NCBI RefSeq assembly: GCF_002220865.2
Contig: NZ_NHRJ02000022.1
Coordinates: 1,306-48,810 of the forward strand
Length of the DNA: 47,505 bases
Source: Paenibacillus xerothermodurans
Lineage (GTDB): Bacteria > Bacillota > Bacilli > Paenibacillales > NBRC-103111
Direction: 5' to 3'
A model generated the notes under the pieces. The model was not told the DNA's origin. It saw nothing but the letters and a program-made list of their open reading frames with translations, and searched no databases. Shown here piece after piece: positions 7,597 to 15,892 of the stretch. The translations under genes were made by a program, and so were the position numbers. The stretch's first letter is position 1. Every line of letters begins with the position of its first letter.

Positions 7597-9425
7597 ACGG
7601 CAGCCTCCTCCTGGAGGTATGGCAGGGTAAAAGAGACCTTAGTCCCTTCCCCCAATTCCGACTCCAAAACAATGGACCCGCCATGCGCTTTCACTATTTC
7701 CCGGGCAATAGACAAGCCTAGCCCTGTCCCCCCCATGCTGCGAGAGCGGGCTTTATCCACGCGGTAAAACCGGTCGAAAATACGGTTTAAGTCCTTCTTA
7801 GGTATACCAATACCGTTGTCCTGCACCGTAACTTCCAGCAGCTGTGGCTCTACTCGACGTGCCCGGAGAGAAATTTGACCGCCATCGGGCGTGTATTTTA
7901 TAGCGTTCGACACAAGGTTATCTAACACCTGATCAATGCGGTCACGGTCCACCGCAATTTCACCGGCTGTAGACTCTACTTGAATGAAAATTTCAATCGA
8001 TTGCTCCTCCAGTTGAAATGAAAACCGGTCGGCGGCGTCCTCCAACATAGCCCTGGCACTTGTCAATTGCTTATTGATGATCGCCTGCTCGGAATCCAGA
8101 CGGGAAAGCTGCAGCAAATCCGTCACCAGCCGAATCATTCGTTCTGTTTCGTTGCGCGTGACACTGACGAACTTGCCCGCCAACTCGGGATCCTCCAGCG
8201 CTCCATCTTCCAACGCTTCCAAGTAGCTTTTGATCGTCGTGAGAGGTGTTCTCAACTCATGGGACACATTGGCGACAAACTCACGGCGCGACTCCTCCAG
8301 CTTCTCCTGACCCGTGACATCCTGCAGCACGGCGATTGTTCCGGCCGAGCCCTTTCCTTTGGTGTATATCGTTGTGAAAGTGAGCTTCACGGATAATTTC
8401 TCTTCTTCCCCATGCTCAAACTGAAGCATCATGGTCGGATCCTCGTCACGTTCGAGCTTCCTTGCCGCCTCACTTGAGATGCCTAACACTTCGAGCAGCG
8501 GTCTGCCCAGCGTCGTCTCTTCGCTCACCTGCAAAATGTCCTTAGCCCGCCGGTTAATTACCATGACGCGGCCGTCATCACCTGCAGCAATCAACCCGTC
8601 GTTCATGTTTATCAAAATGGAAGCGAGCCTCTCCTTTTCTTCCTCATTCAACGCCAGTGCTTCCTGCAATCGTTCCATCATGTAATTGAATGCGTGGCCC
8701 AACTGTCCGATCTCATCCGTCCCCACAACCGGTACTTGAGACTCGAAGCGCCCTTCCGCTACAGCCGTGGCTTGACGCGTGATCGCTTTGATCGGGTTAG
8801 TGATCGTCGCCGACAGCATCACCCCGAGAACTGCGGTCAGTGCGAGGGCGATCAATGTTCCGGAAATGAGAAATTGATTGATCCGGTTCATTGTGGTGTA
8901 CAATCCCTCCATAGAAGCGATGATATACACAGCACCCAGAACTTTAACTCCCGAGCCGATCGGCTTGGCTATAATCATATTTCGGTTGCCTTGTATGTCT
9001 ATGAACATCCGTTGATTGTCCTTGATTCCTTGCAGCGCCCGGTTAACCTCGGTTTGGGTGTTCTTTTGCCCGACAATGGACTGATGGCTCGCTATCGATG
9101 TCGAGCGCACGAAGCCGTTGGCATCGATAATCTGGATTTCCGCGTTACTTATGGCAAACAGGTTGTTGACCACATCATTCAAATCAGCATAAGATTTGCC
9201 CGCGTCATCCTTAGTCTCTGCGCTGTTTGCGGCCAAGTAGGGCTCTACGAACTGAGCCAGCAGCTGTGCCTGCTTATTTTGCGAATCGATGAAATCCGTC
9301 TTAAAATAACTCTCCAGCGTTCTGATGAAGTAGACGCCAATAAACTGCATCGCTATTAAGACCAGCAGCACATAAATCACTATCAATTTTGCCTGAATCG
9401 ACTGAAAGAAACGAATGCCTTTCAT
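7593..9425 (-). CDS. walK: Essential cell-wall sensor histidine kinase WalK
   Basis: 610 aa with the complete WalK architecture: membrane helix 1 (about 11-33), extracellular Cache-like sensor (about 34-183), helix 2 (about 184-206), HAMP (about 207-260), PAS (about 265-370), HisKA with the phospho-acceptor His389 in NVSHELRTPL, and a HATPase domain with DNLVSNAIKYT, DNGIGIP and GTGLGLSIA. It autophosphorylates and passes phosphate to WalR to tune autolysin expression with growth. The start at 9425 follows the walR stop by three bases and the stop overlaps walH, so the operon is tightly packed. Confidence 0.98.
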   Translation of the reverse strand: MKGIRFFQSIQAKLIVIYVLLVLIAMQFIGVYFIRTLESYFKTDFIDSQNKQAQLLAQFVEPYLAANSAETKDDAGKSYADLNDVVNNLFAISNAEIQIIDANGFVRSTSIASHQSIVGQKNTQTEVNRALQGIKDNQRMFIDIQGNRNMIIAKPIGSGVKVLGAVYIIASMEGLYTTMNRINQFLISGTLIALALTAVLGVMLSATITNPIKAITRQATAVAEGRFESQVPVVGTDEIGQLGHAFNYMMERLQEALALNEEEKERLASILINMNDGLIAAGDDGRVMVINRRAKDILQVSEETTLGRPLLEVLGISSEAARKLERDEDPTMMLQFEHGEEEKLSVKLTFTTIYTKGKGSAGTIAVLQDVTGQEKLEESRREFVANVSHELRTPLTTIKSYLEALEDGALEDPELAGKFVSVTRNETERMIRLVTDLLQLSRLDSEQAIINKQLTSARAMLEDAADRFSFQLEEQSIEIFIQVESTAGEIAVDRDRIDQVLDNLVSNAIKYTPDGGQISLRARRVEPQLLEVTVQDNGIGIPKKDLNRIFDRFYRVDKARSRSMGGTGLGLSIAREIVKAHGGSIVLESELGEGTKVSFTLPYLQEEAAV

Positions 9426-9428
9426 CGT

Positions 9429-10145
9429 TTAGAAGCCCCCGGTTTTGGCACTTCGCATCATGTAACCGAGACCGCGACGCGTCAAAATATATTCCGGCCG
9501 GCTTGGATCATCCTCAATCTTTTCCCGCAATCGGCGAATGGTCACATCCACCGTGCGTACGTCGCCGAAATATTCGAACCCCCACACTGCTTGCAGCAGA
9601 TGCTCCCGGGTCATCACCTTGCCGCTGTTTTTGGCCATATACTGCAGCAATTCAAACTCCCGGTGTGTCAAGTCGAGCGGCTCGTCATCCTTGTACACCA
9701 TATACGTGTCGCTGTCTATGAATAGCGATTGCAGCCTTATGCCTTGTCGGGTTCCGATCTCCACTGCCGGAACGCTGCTTACCTTGGTCTGGCGGCGCAG
9801 ATGTGCCTTCACTCTCGCTAATAGCTCACGGGTGCCGAAAGGCTTGGTCACGTAATCGTCTGCGCCCAGCTCGAGCCCCAGCACCTTATCGATCTCATTG
9901 TCCTTTGCTGTCAGCATAATTATCGGCGTATTTAGTTTCACGCGCACCTCACGACACACGTCCATTCCATCTTTCACGGGCAGCATCAGATCGAGCAGGA
10001 TCAGATCCGGCTCCTCCCGGTAAGCCAGCTCCACCGCATTCCCGCCGTCGTAAGCACAGATGACCTGATGGCCTTCCTTTTCCAGATTGAATTTCAATAT
10101 ATCCGCAATCGGTTGTTCATCATCGACAACGAGTATTTTCGCCAT
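9429..10145 (-). CDS. walR: Essential response regulator WalR
   Basis: 238 aa, OmpR/PhoB type. Receiver domain with acidic pocket at 8-9, phospho-acceptor Asp52 (in ILLDLMLP) and the switch lysine in VTKPFG. C-terminal winged helix with [13 protein letters not shown] and [12 protein letters not shown]. The ATG at 10145 ([10 protein letters not shown]) gives the usual N-terminus; a GTG four codons upstream sits directly on the ribosome-binding site and is less likely. First gene of the walRKHIJ operon. No clear promoter is visible in the 90 bases upstream, where the terminator of the M23 peptidase gene lies. Confidence 0.98.
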   Translation of the reverse strand: MAKILVVDDEQPIADILKFNLEKEGHQVICAYDGGNAVELAYREEPDLILLDLMLPVKDGMDVCREVRVKLNTPIIMLTAKDNEIDKVLGLELGADDYVTKPFGTRELLARVKAHLRRQTKVSSVPAVEIGTRQGIRLQSLFIDSDTYMVYKDDEPLDLTHREFELLQYMAKNSGKVMTREHLLQAVWGFEYFGDVRTVDVTIRRLREKIEDDPSRPEYILTRRGLGYMMRSAKTGGF

Positions 10146-10236
10146 CCTTACGATCACCGCCTGTAAAATAACTTCTCGTGGTTTGCCCGCACGTTTATCT
10201 ATTCAACAACATGTTTTCATTTTACCACAAACCAAA

Positions 10237-10280
10237 TAAAAAAGAGACACGGAGCGCAGTGTCCTGCGTTACGGTGCCTC
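10237..10280 (-). terminator. Rho-independent terminator of the M23 peptidase gene
   Basis: A long imperfect hairpin (10244-10280) has the inner stem CGCAG/CTGCG with loop GACA and the outer stem GAGGCAC/GTGTCTC. On the minus strand it is followed by TTTTTTATTT. It separates the peptidase gene from the walR operon. Confidence 0.85.
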
Positions 10281-10327
10281 TGTCCGAGCAATTATTCCGG
10301 TAAATAATATATGATTTTAATCAGTGC

Positions 10328-12109
10328 TTATCTATTTAAATATTTCGATGGATTCTCAGGTGTGTTATTTTTCTGAATTTCAAAGTGCAGGTGTACTCCG
10401 GTGGAGTCTCCGGTACTGCCCATGTCACCGATCTTTTCACCTTTTTCCACGATTTCGCCGGCTACGACGTCAATTTTGCTCAAATGTCCATATAAAGTTT
10501 TGTACCCGTTTAGATGATCTATGATGACGCAATTGCCATAACCGTCTTGTTTGTTACCCGCGTAAATCACTTTACCATTGTCCGCCGCCAGGATATTTTT
10601 ATTGGATGAGACCAGATCGATCCCTTTGTGCATCCTCCCCCAGCGTGTCCCGTATGTGCTGCTGATGGAGGAGGATATAACCGGCCATGCGAACTTGCCG
10701 GAGCCTTCTCCTTTGACAACCTTGGCACCTTTGCGGATGATGGCTGACACCGGCTGCTGAACGATTTCTTCATTCTGCACCGTTTCTTCTACCATCATGC
10801 CGTTCACCTTGGTCACTTGAATCGTAACTTTCTTGACGCCATTCTGCCCTTGCCTAATCGTTTGATCCGTGCCTACCCGCGTATTCGGATCCTGCTGATA
10901 TTCGGTATCAAAGTGGAGTTCATGTGTCTCCGTCACTTTTTCCACCGAGCGTACGGCCAACGCAGGCTGCGATACCGTAAGATCGAGCTCCTCGCCAGCC
11001 TTGATCATATCATCTGCGATCCAAGGATTGTTTTCATAAATGGCCTGCTTCGGCACGTTGAGCTTCTTGGCGATGCAAGACACGCAATCACCCTCTTGCA
11101 CCGTGTATTTGGTCGGCTGCACGTCGCCGGTTTCCAGCTTCTTGCGCAGCTCGTCCGGCTTGATTACGTCCTGCGGTTGTATCGGAATCTCTTTTAACTC
11201 AACCTTTTGTACGAAATCCACCTGTTGTATCTCGACCTGGGTTGCGGGCTCAGATGGTGATGCTGACAGCACCTGCACCTTGCCCGGCTCTTTCTTGTTC
11301 ACAGTGATGTCAGCTTTGATCGCTTCCAGCATGTGATCCGCCGTCGCCTGATCCTTCAAGATCCCCATGGGTTTCCCATCCACCAAGAGCTGAACGCCCA
11401 TAGGCGTAGCTGTCATGGAAGACGATAGGCGGCTAAACACTTCCTGCTCGCTAATCTGAGGCACGAAAGCCTTTTCCTCTTTGAAACTCAGCTCAGGCAT
11501 CTCAACATCCACATGTACATCTGCACCGGTGTTTTGTAATTCCGCTGTTTTGATAGCTACGAATTGTTCAACGACCGTCTTGTCCTGTACGATTCCAATA
11601 TCTTCTCCATCGAGCGCAACCTCGACCACATCAACGAGGTTCGCTTTCACATAAGCGTGGCCGCCCCATACAATCGCCGTGACCGCGCCTAGCACGGTTG
11701 CGGTTTTCACCAAGCCCAATCTATGTATCAGGATGTTTTTTCCATCATTGTCTGGCTTGCGACCGACTGCAGTGTGGTTTTTATTCGGTTTCTTCTTGGC
11801 TTTGCTATGTTGAGCTAAGCTCTGTTCACCTGTGTCACTCTTGGTTGAGCTCGCTGTAGCACTACGTCTAGGCGAATTCTTCTGTTTATTACGTCCACCG
11901 CCATTGTCGTTATTTGTTACTGTCGTACTTATATGTTGAACGCTCCGATTGCCATCGATATGTGAACTTACGTTATTTTGCTCTTGTTCCAGTTGCTGTT
12001 GCTTGGCGTTGCTCTGGGCTGTTAGGTTTTGTAGTCGAATGTCGGTGAGCTTCCGCCAGGACTTGCCCAGCTTCTGCTTGACCCAACGTATTCCTTTCAA
12101 AACTGTCAT
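10328..12109 (-). CDS. Membrane-anchored M23 peptidase with LysM and G5 domains
   Basis: 593 aa. A long basic, Asn/Gln/Ser-rich cytoplasmic N-terminus (1-130), one membrane helix (about 133-150), an extracytoplasmic linker, LysM (334-379), G5 (about 383-461) and a C-terminal M23 metallopeptidase. The zinc and catalytic residues are His494 and Asp498 (HKGID) and His573/His575 (HLHFE). It should cleave peptidoglycan cross-bridges or stem peptides, bound to the wall by LysM and G5. AAGGAG precedes the ATG. Its place beside walR fits cell-wall remodelling, but it has its own terminator and a leader of unknown regulation. The LysM carries two cysteines (GDCVSC). Confidence 0.93.
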   Translation of the reverse strand: MTVLKGIRWVKQKLGKSWRKLTDIRLQNLTAQSNAKQQQLEQEQNNVSSHIDGNRSVQHISTTVTNNDNGGGRNKQKNSPRRSATASSTKSDTGEQSLAQHSKAKKKPNKNHTAVGRKPDNDGKNILIHRLGLVKTATVLGAVTAIVWGGHAYVKANLVDVVEVALDGEDIGIVQDKTVVEQFVAIKTAELQNTGADVHVDVEMPELSFKEEKAFVPQISEQEVFSRLSSSMTATPMGVQLLVDGKPMGILKDQATADHMLEAIKADITVNKKEPGKVQVLSASPSEPATQVEIQQVDFVQKVELKEIPIQPQDVIKPDELRKKLETGDVQPTKYTVQEGDCVSCIAKKLNVPKQAIYENNPWIADDMIKAGEELDLTVSQPALAVRSVEKVTETHELHFDTEYQQDPNTRVGTDQTIRQGQNGVKKVTIQVTKVNGMMVEETVQNEEIVQQPVSAIIRKGAKVVKGEGSGKFAWPVISSSISSTYGTRWGRMHKGIDLVSSNKNILAADNGKVIYAGNKQDGYGNCVIIDHLNGYKTLYGHLSKIDVVAGEIVEKGEKIGDMGSTGDSTGVHLHFEIQKNNTPENPSKYLNR

Positions 12110-12289
12110 GTTTTACTCCTTTTGAAACGGGTTTTCGCAGGCTACATAAAAACTCCTAAAAATAGGGATAATAACGTGCGTTAAAAGACTCCTTAAACAA
12201 TTTACCACAATTCTATCGCTTCTTTCAACACAACACAGTGTCTACCAGTGCGGGAATCGACGTCCATAGCAGGAGTGTGAAGTAAATAA

Positions 12290-12547
12290 ATGGAGAATAT
12301 TAGGATGGCTTTTGCCCGTTGGTCCGACATGGTTCGGGCGGCGGAAGCTCTGCGAGATCTGGGTGTGATCGACATTACTTTACCGCCCGAATACGAGCTG
12401 GGCCGGGATGCGGATTCCCTCATCCCAGATGCAACCGAGCACACCCGAAGTACAATTAGTGATTTTGTATTGGAAATCTCGGTCGAGCCGGGTCTAAGCG
12501 GGTCTGCCGCAGATGTGGCGTCGAAGTATGGCGGTTCGTGCCAGTGA
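12290..12547 (+). CDS. Small hypothetical protein, opposing strand
   Basis: 85 aa (or 80 aa from the internal ATG at 12305, which has a better-spaced GGAG). Acidic and protein-like: an N-terminal helix WSDMVRAAEALRDLGVIDIT, then a linker, then a strand FVLEISVEPG. I recognise no family; the alternation hints at a small alpha/beta fold. It stands convergent to the membrane protein at 12552, four bases away, and divergent from the M23 peptidase gene. The minus-strand frame across it (12202-12555) looks like a shadow. Confidence 0.55.
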   Translation: MENIRMAFARWSDMVRAAEALRDLGVIDITLPPEYELGRDADSLIPDATEHTRSTISDFVLEISVEPGLSGSAADVASKYGGSCQ

Positions 12548-12551
12548 CGTT

Positions 12552-13451
12552 TCACTGTTTTGTCTTGATCATACCGAGAAGCTGGGAGTATTCTTCCGGC
12601 TTCAAATACTGTTGAAGTGTTTGCTCAATTTGCTTGAGCTCACTGGCCGTAATGCCCTCTTCCATCATTTGTGAAATACTTTGTATTTCCGTCTGAGGTA
12701 CCCTCGATAACATCATATTGAAAATTTTATTCCGGTCGCCCGTAGATAGCAGCTCCTTCTTCCTGGCAAACTCCTCGCCTGACACCACTACCCTGCCTCC
12801 CACGTCTGACTCAGCGCCCGCGGCGGAACCCGCTGAGCCATCCTGCGCAAGTCCGCTTTCAGTAGACTCTTGCCCACTGTCCCTTGCAGTACCCGACACT
12901 GTGGCCCGTCCTCCGGTGCCGTCTCTGCTCCCCGCTTCAGTGCCCGATGCCTTGTTATGCTCGCCGGAGCTAGAATTGCTCTCCTGTTGCGATGACGCTG
13001 CCGCTGCTGAACCACTCTGATGGCCGAACACAGCCACCGCATCATCCGGTACCTTCTCCTCTGTCACGTTATCCGCACCGGTGCTCTGTGTCGGAGAAGA
13101 TATCTGCCCTGCGTCACCGGCTGCCGAGTCAGAGTTACCGTTCGCACCCTGGGTTCCGGCGTCCACTTGCCCAGTGACCGAGTGCGCTTCCGGCGCCTGA
13201 CCGGTTCGCGCGGCCGCGCCCACGGTGCTCGAGCTTCGTCCCTCACCCGGCTGTTGCCCCGTCAATGTCTCGCTCACATGTGCGGTGAATTTTGACCAAT
13301 TCGGCATGTCGTTCACTACATTTTTTAGTTTATATTGCTCCAGTATCATGTCGACGTACGTCTGTATCACCCAAAACGTAGAAGTCACACAAATTATCGA
13401 TGTCACACACGCCGTTATAACCAACTTAGCCGCCCAGTACAGTGGTTTCAT
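12552..13451 (-). CDS. Membrane-anchored protein with Ser/Gly-rich stalk and helical C-terminal domain
   Basis: 299 aa. One N-terminal membrane helix (about 7-29), a juxtamembrane region, then about 140 residues of low-complexity Ser/Gly/Ala/Thr/Glu (about 70-220). A helical C-terminal domain of about 75 residues follows (KIFNMMLSRVPQTEIQSISQ, ending EYSQLLGMIKTKQ). Topology suggests the stalk and head are outside the membrane. I do not know a named family. The C-terminal part is the conserved-looking portion. It lies between cell-wall genes and purA, and no clear operon partner is seen. The stalk is GC-rich compared with the flanks. Confidence 0.75.
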   Translation of the reverse strand: MKPLYWAAKLVITACVTSIICVTSTFWVIQTYVDMILEQYKLKNVVNDMPNWSKFTAHVSETLTGQQPGEGRSSSTVGAAARTGQAPEAHSVTGQVDAGTQGANGNSDSAAGDAGQISSPTQSTGADNVTEEKVPDDAVAVFGHQSGSAAAASSQQESNSSSGEHNKASGTEAGSRDGTGGRATVSGTARDSGQESTESGLAQDGSAGSAAGAESDVGGRVVVSGEEFARKKELLSTGDRNKIFNMMLSRVPQTEIQSISQMMEEGITASELKQIEQTLQQYLKPEEYSQLLGMIKTKQ

Positions 13452-13662
13452 TTACCAACCATCTCCCGTCTTTTGAACGTTTGTCAGCATTCCTTCCCTA
13501 CAGTATTAACGTCTTTGCCGGAACCAAACCATAACCTGGAAAATTCAGAACCTTCTTAAGTTTGTAAGTCATTTCTCTAGTTTTTTGTTAAAAGTTTCTT
13601 TGTAGTGTAGACTTAGGCGGTTGGCGAAAGTGCTGACTCAATAGGCAGGGTGGACCGGAAAC

Positions 13663-14109
13663 TTGAGAAGTTTCAATATTCTTATCGTAGATCACGAAAC
13701 GGAAATTCAAGTGAGGCATCCACATACAAGTTCAAAATATCCCTTCCGGACCACAAAATTGTTCTACCGCAAGCTCGACGGTAAAAAACTTGGAGGGTCT
13801 TCGAAAACTGATTGGCAATGCCCTCAAATATGCGATGCCTGACACGCGTGTTCATCTCGCACTCGGTGAGAATGCACACCAACTCATGTTTACAATCAAA
13901 AATGTCTCCGCCTGCGATATCGATTACACGGTTGAGGATCTGCTGGAACGGCTCAAGCGGGCTGATCAATCCCGACATACCGAAGGGTCGGGGCTGCGGC
14001 TCGCCATCGCAAAAAGTATTGTTGTCCTGCACGGGGGCCAACTCCACATCGAACTCGCCAGCTATTACTTCAAGTAACGGTCATTTTCAACAAATACTCC
14101 GACGAATAA
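13663..14109 (+). pseudogene. Fossil of a two-component system (response-regulator start fused to histidine-kinase end)
   Basis: The start reads NILIVDHETEIQV, the first strand of a response-regulator receiver, and decays within about 25 codons. Then, near 13790-14075, comes the ATP-binding end of a sensor kinase: NALKYAMPDTRVHLAL, MFTIKNVS, and RADQSRHTEGSGLRLAIAKS followed by HGGQL. It ends after a frameshift near 14075 with TVIFNKYSDE and a stop. Most of the regulator and the front of the kinase are missing, so an internal deletion joined the two. The kinase part resembles VanS-type HAMP kinases. Non-functional, confident as a remnant. Confidence 0.8.
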
Positions 14110-14126
14110 ACTAACGCAGGATAGAC

Positions 14127-14173
14127 AAAAAAAAACACCTCCCTGAATCGTTTCACGATTTAGCGGAGGTGTT
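14127..14173 (-). terminator. Rho-independent terminator of purA
   Basis: AACACCTCC (14165-14173 on the minus strand) pairs with GGAGGTGTT (14134-14142). An inner stem and a GAAA loop lie between, and a T run down to 14127 follows. It lies 80 bases past the purA stop. Confidence 0.9.
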
Positions 14174-14252
14174 GACATGTATATTGGAGGACAATCAGTA
14201 CAATATCACATTTATTCCTATAAAGGATTATGAATGACTGCGTTTTGCGTAC

Positions 14253-15539
14253 TCAACTGTAAATGGGTTGCAGCAAGTTCGTCTGTTCCCGGTTACGGCC
14301 GACAGAGAAGATTGCAATTGGAATACCTGTCAGCTCGGACACACGTTCCACATAACGCCGCGCATTAACAGGAAGGTCTTCCAGCTTGCGTACGCCCGTA
14401 ATATCCTCACTCCAGCCTGGCAGCTCCTCGTACACCGCCTCGCAGTCGGCCAACAGCTTGAGGCTCGCCGGATAGTGTTCAATCACTTCACCACGCACCC
14501 TGTAGGCCGTGCAAATTTTCACCGTTTCCAGTCCCGCTAGCACGTCCAGCGAGTTCAAAGACAACCCGGTGATCCCGCTCACTCGACGGGCATGGCGTAC
14601 GACCACACTGTCGAACCAGCCCACACGACGCGGTCTGCCGGTCACAGTGCCGTACTCATGGCCCTTTTCGCGAATCCAGTTCCCTGTTTCGTCCAGCAGC
14701 TCAGTGGGAAATGGGCCATCACCGACGCGTGTCGTATAAGCCTTCGCGACTCCTATGATCTGCTCAATTTTGGATGGGCCCACCCCGGAGCCGATGCAGA
14801 CACCGCCTGCAGACGGGTTAGATGAGGTCACGTACGGATATGTTCCTTGATCGATATCGAGCATCACGCCCTGCGCGCCTTCAAACAGTACCTTTTTTCC
14901 TTCGTCGATCAAATCGTTGAGCACTACAGATGTATCAGTCACATAATTGCGGAGACGTTCAGCGTAGCCCAGGTACTCCTCGATGATCGCCTCGGCATCC
15001 AATCCTTTGGAGCTATAAACCTGTTCGATGAGTAAGTTCTTCTCAGCAACCATATGTCGCACCTTACGTTCGAACTCTTCCGCATCCATCAAATCCGCAA
15101 TGCGGATTCCGTTTCTCGCCGCTTTGTCCATATAGCACGGACCGATACCTTTGCGCGTGGTGCCGATCTTGCTCTCACCCTTGCGATCTTCTTCCAGACC
15201 ATCCAACAGCAAGTGATACGGCATAATGACGTGCGCACGGTCGCTGATACGCAAGTTGTCTGTAGAAAATCCGTTGTCATGAATATATTGTATCTCTTCC
15301 AGCAGCGCCGCGGGATTGATAACCATACCGTTACCGATGACGCAAATTTTATCCTTGTAGAAAATACCAGATGGAATCATTGTCAGCTTGTATTTTTTAT
15401 CGTTAATTAAAATTGTATGGCCCGCATTGTTACCGCCTTGGTAACGCGCCACCACTTCGGCAGATTCAGCGAGAAAATCAGTAATCTTCCCTTTGCCTTC
15501 ATCGCCCCACTGGGTACCGACAACCACAACCGTTGACAT
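14253..15539 (-). CDS. purA: Adenylosuccinate synthetase
   Basis: 428 aa, the usual bacterial length, from the ATG at 15539 ([18 protein letters not shown]). It makes adenylosuccinate from IMP, aspartate and GTP, the first committed step to AMP. Visible signatures are GDEGKGK (12-18), NNAGHT, the IMP-binding [17 protein letters not shown] and the GTP-binding [19 protein letters not shown] lies nine bases upstream. The gene stands alone between terminators, with its own sigma-A promoter and a PurR operator upstream. Confidence 0.99.
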   Translation of the reverse strand: MSTVVVVGTQWGDEGKGKITDFLAESAEVVARYQGGNNAGHTILINDKKYKLTMIPSGIFYKDKICVIGNGMVINPAALLEEIQYIHDNGFSTDNLRISDRAHVIMPYHLLLDGLEEDRKGESKIGTTRKGIGPCYMDKAARNGIRIADLMDAEEFERKVRHMVAEKNLLIEQVYSSKGLDAEAIIEEYLGYAERLRNYVTDTSVVLNDLIDEGKKVLFEGAQGVMLDIDQGTYPYVTSSNPSAGGVCIGSGVGPSKIEQIIGVAKAYTTRVGDGPFPTELLDETGNWIREKGHEYGTVTGRPRRVGWFDSVVVRHARRVSGITGLSLNSLDVLAGLETVKICTAYRVRGEVIEHYPASLKLLADCEAVYEELPGWSEDITGVRKLEDLPVNARRYVERVSELTGIPIAIFSVGRNREQTNLLQPIYS

Positions 15540-15605
15540 GTTCAATAACCCCCATTAGGTGAGTATCACCTATAATTAGTCAAAAGGCCTCAGAGCACCA
15601 TAAAT

Positions 15606-15634
15606 ATTATAGCAGTGCCATAATTCAAAGTCAA
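15606..15634 (-). promoter_or_regulatory. Sigma-A promoter of purA
   Basis: On the minus strand TTGACT (15629-15634), 17 bases, then the perfect TATAAT (15606-15611). The transcript would start about 60 bases before the purA ATG. The -35 touches the adjacent PurBox. Confidence 0.9.
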
Positions 15635-15635
15635 T

Positions 15636-15679
15636 AAAAACGAACAATTATATGCTCCATTCTATCATTGTTCGGAATT
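15636..15679. promoter_or_regulatory. PurR operator (two inverted PurBoxes)
   Basis: AAAAACGAACAAT (15636-15648, one mismatch to AWWWCCGAACWWT) and, inverted, AATTCCGAACAAT (15667-15679 on the minus strand, full match), separated by 18 bases. This is the PurR arrangement known from Bacillus purine genes, placed just upstream of the purA -35. Predicted effect: repression by PurR, relieved by PRPP. Confidence 0.8.
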
Positions 15680-15840
15680 TCGACTGGTAGAGCAATAGTA
15701 CTTCCTGTCGATTTGCGCTGCTCAGGTGTGAGCCCGCTCCACCGCAAATGCATCACACAATCCGCTTCAGCTATAACGTACAAATCCATGCCACAGAGGG
15801 AGAACACCACAGCATTGCACTTAAGTGCCTTTCAGCACGA

Positions 15841-15877
15841 CAAAAAGCCCTACAACGTCTGCGCAAACGTGTAGGGC
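15841..15877 (-). terminator. Rho-independent terminator after dnaB
   Basis: GCCCTACACG pairs with CGTTGTAGGGC (15847-15877) and is followed on the minus strand by five T. It ends the operon running from the CBS gene through dnaB. The 160 bases from here to the PurBoxes hold no visible gene. Confidence 0.9.
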
Positions 15878-15892
15878 CATCGTATGTCCGGC

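Noticed and set aside
12202-12555. 117-codon minus-strand frame opposite the small gene at 12290
   Set aside because: Composition (Ser/Arg-rich) is that of an antisense shadow, and it would overlap the start region of the M23 leader without a ribosome-binding site.
15668-15874. Short plus-strand frames between purA and dnaB
   Set aside because: They overlap the PurR operator and the dnaB terminator and have no ribosome-binding site or domain.
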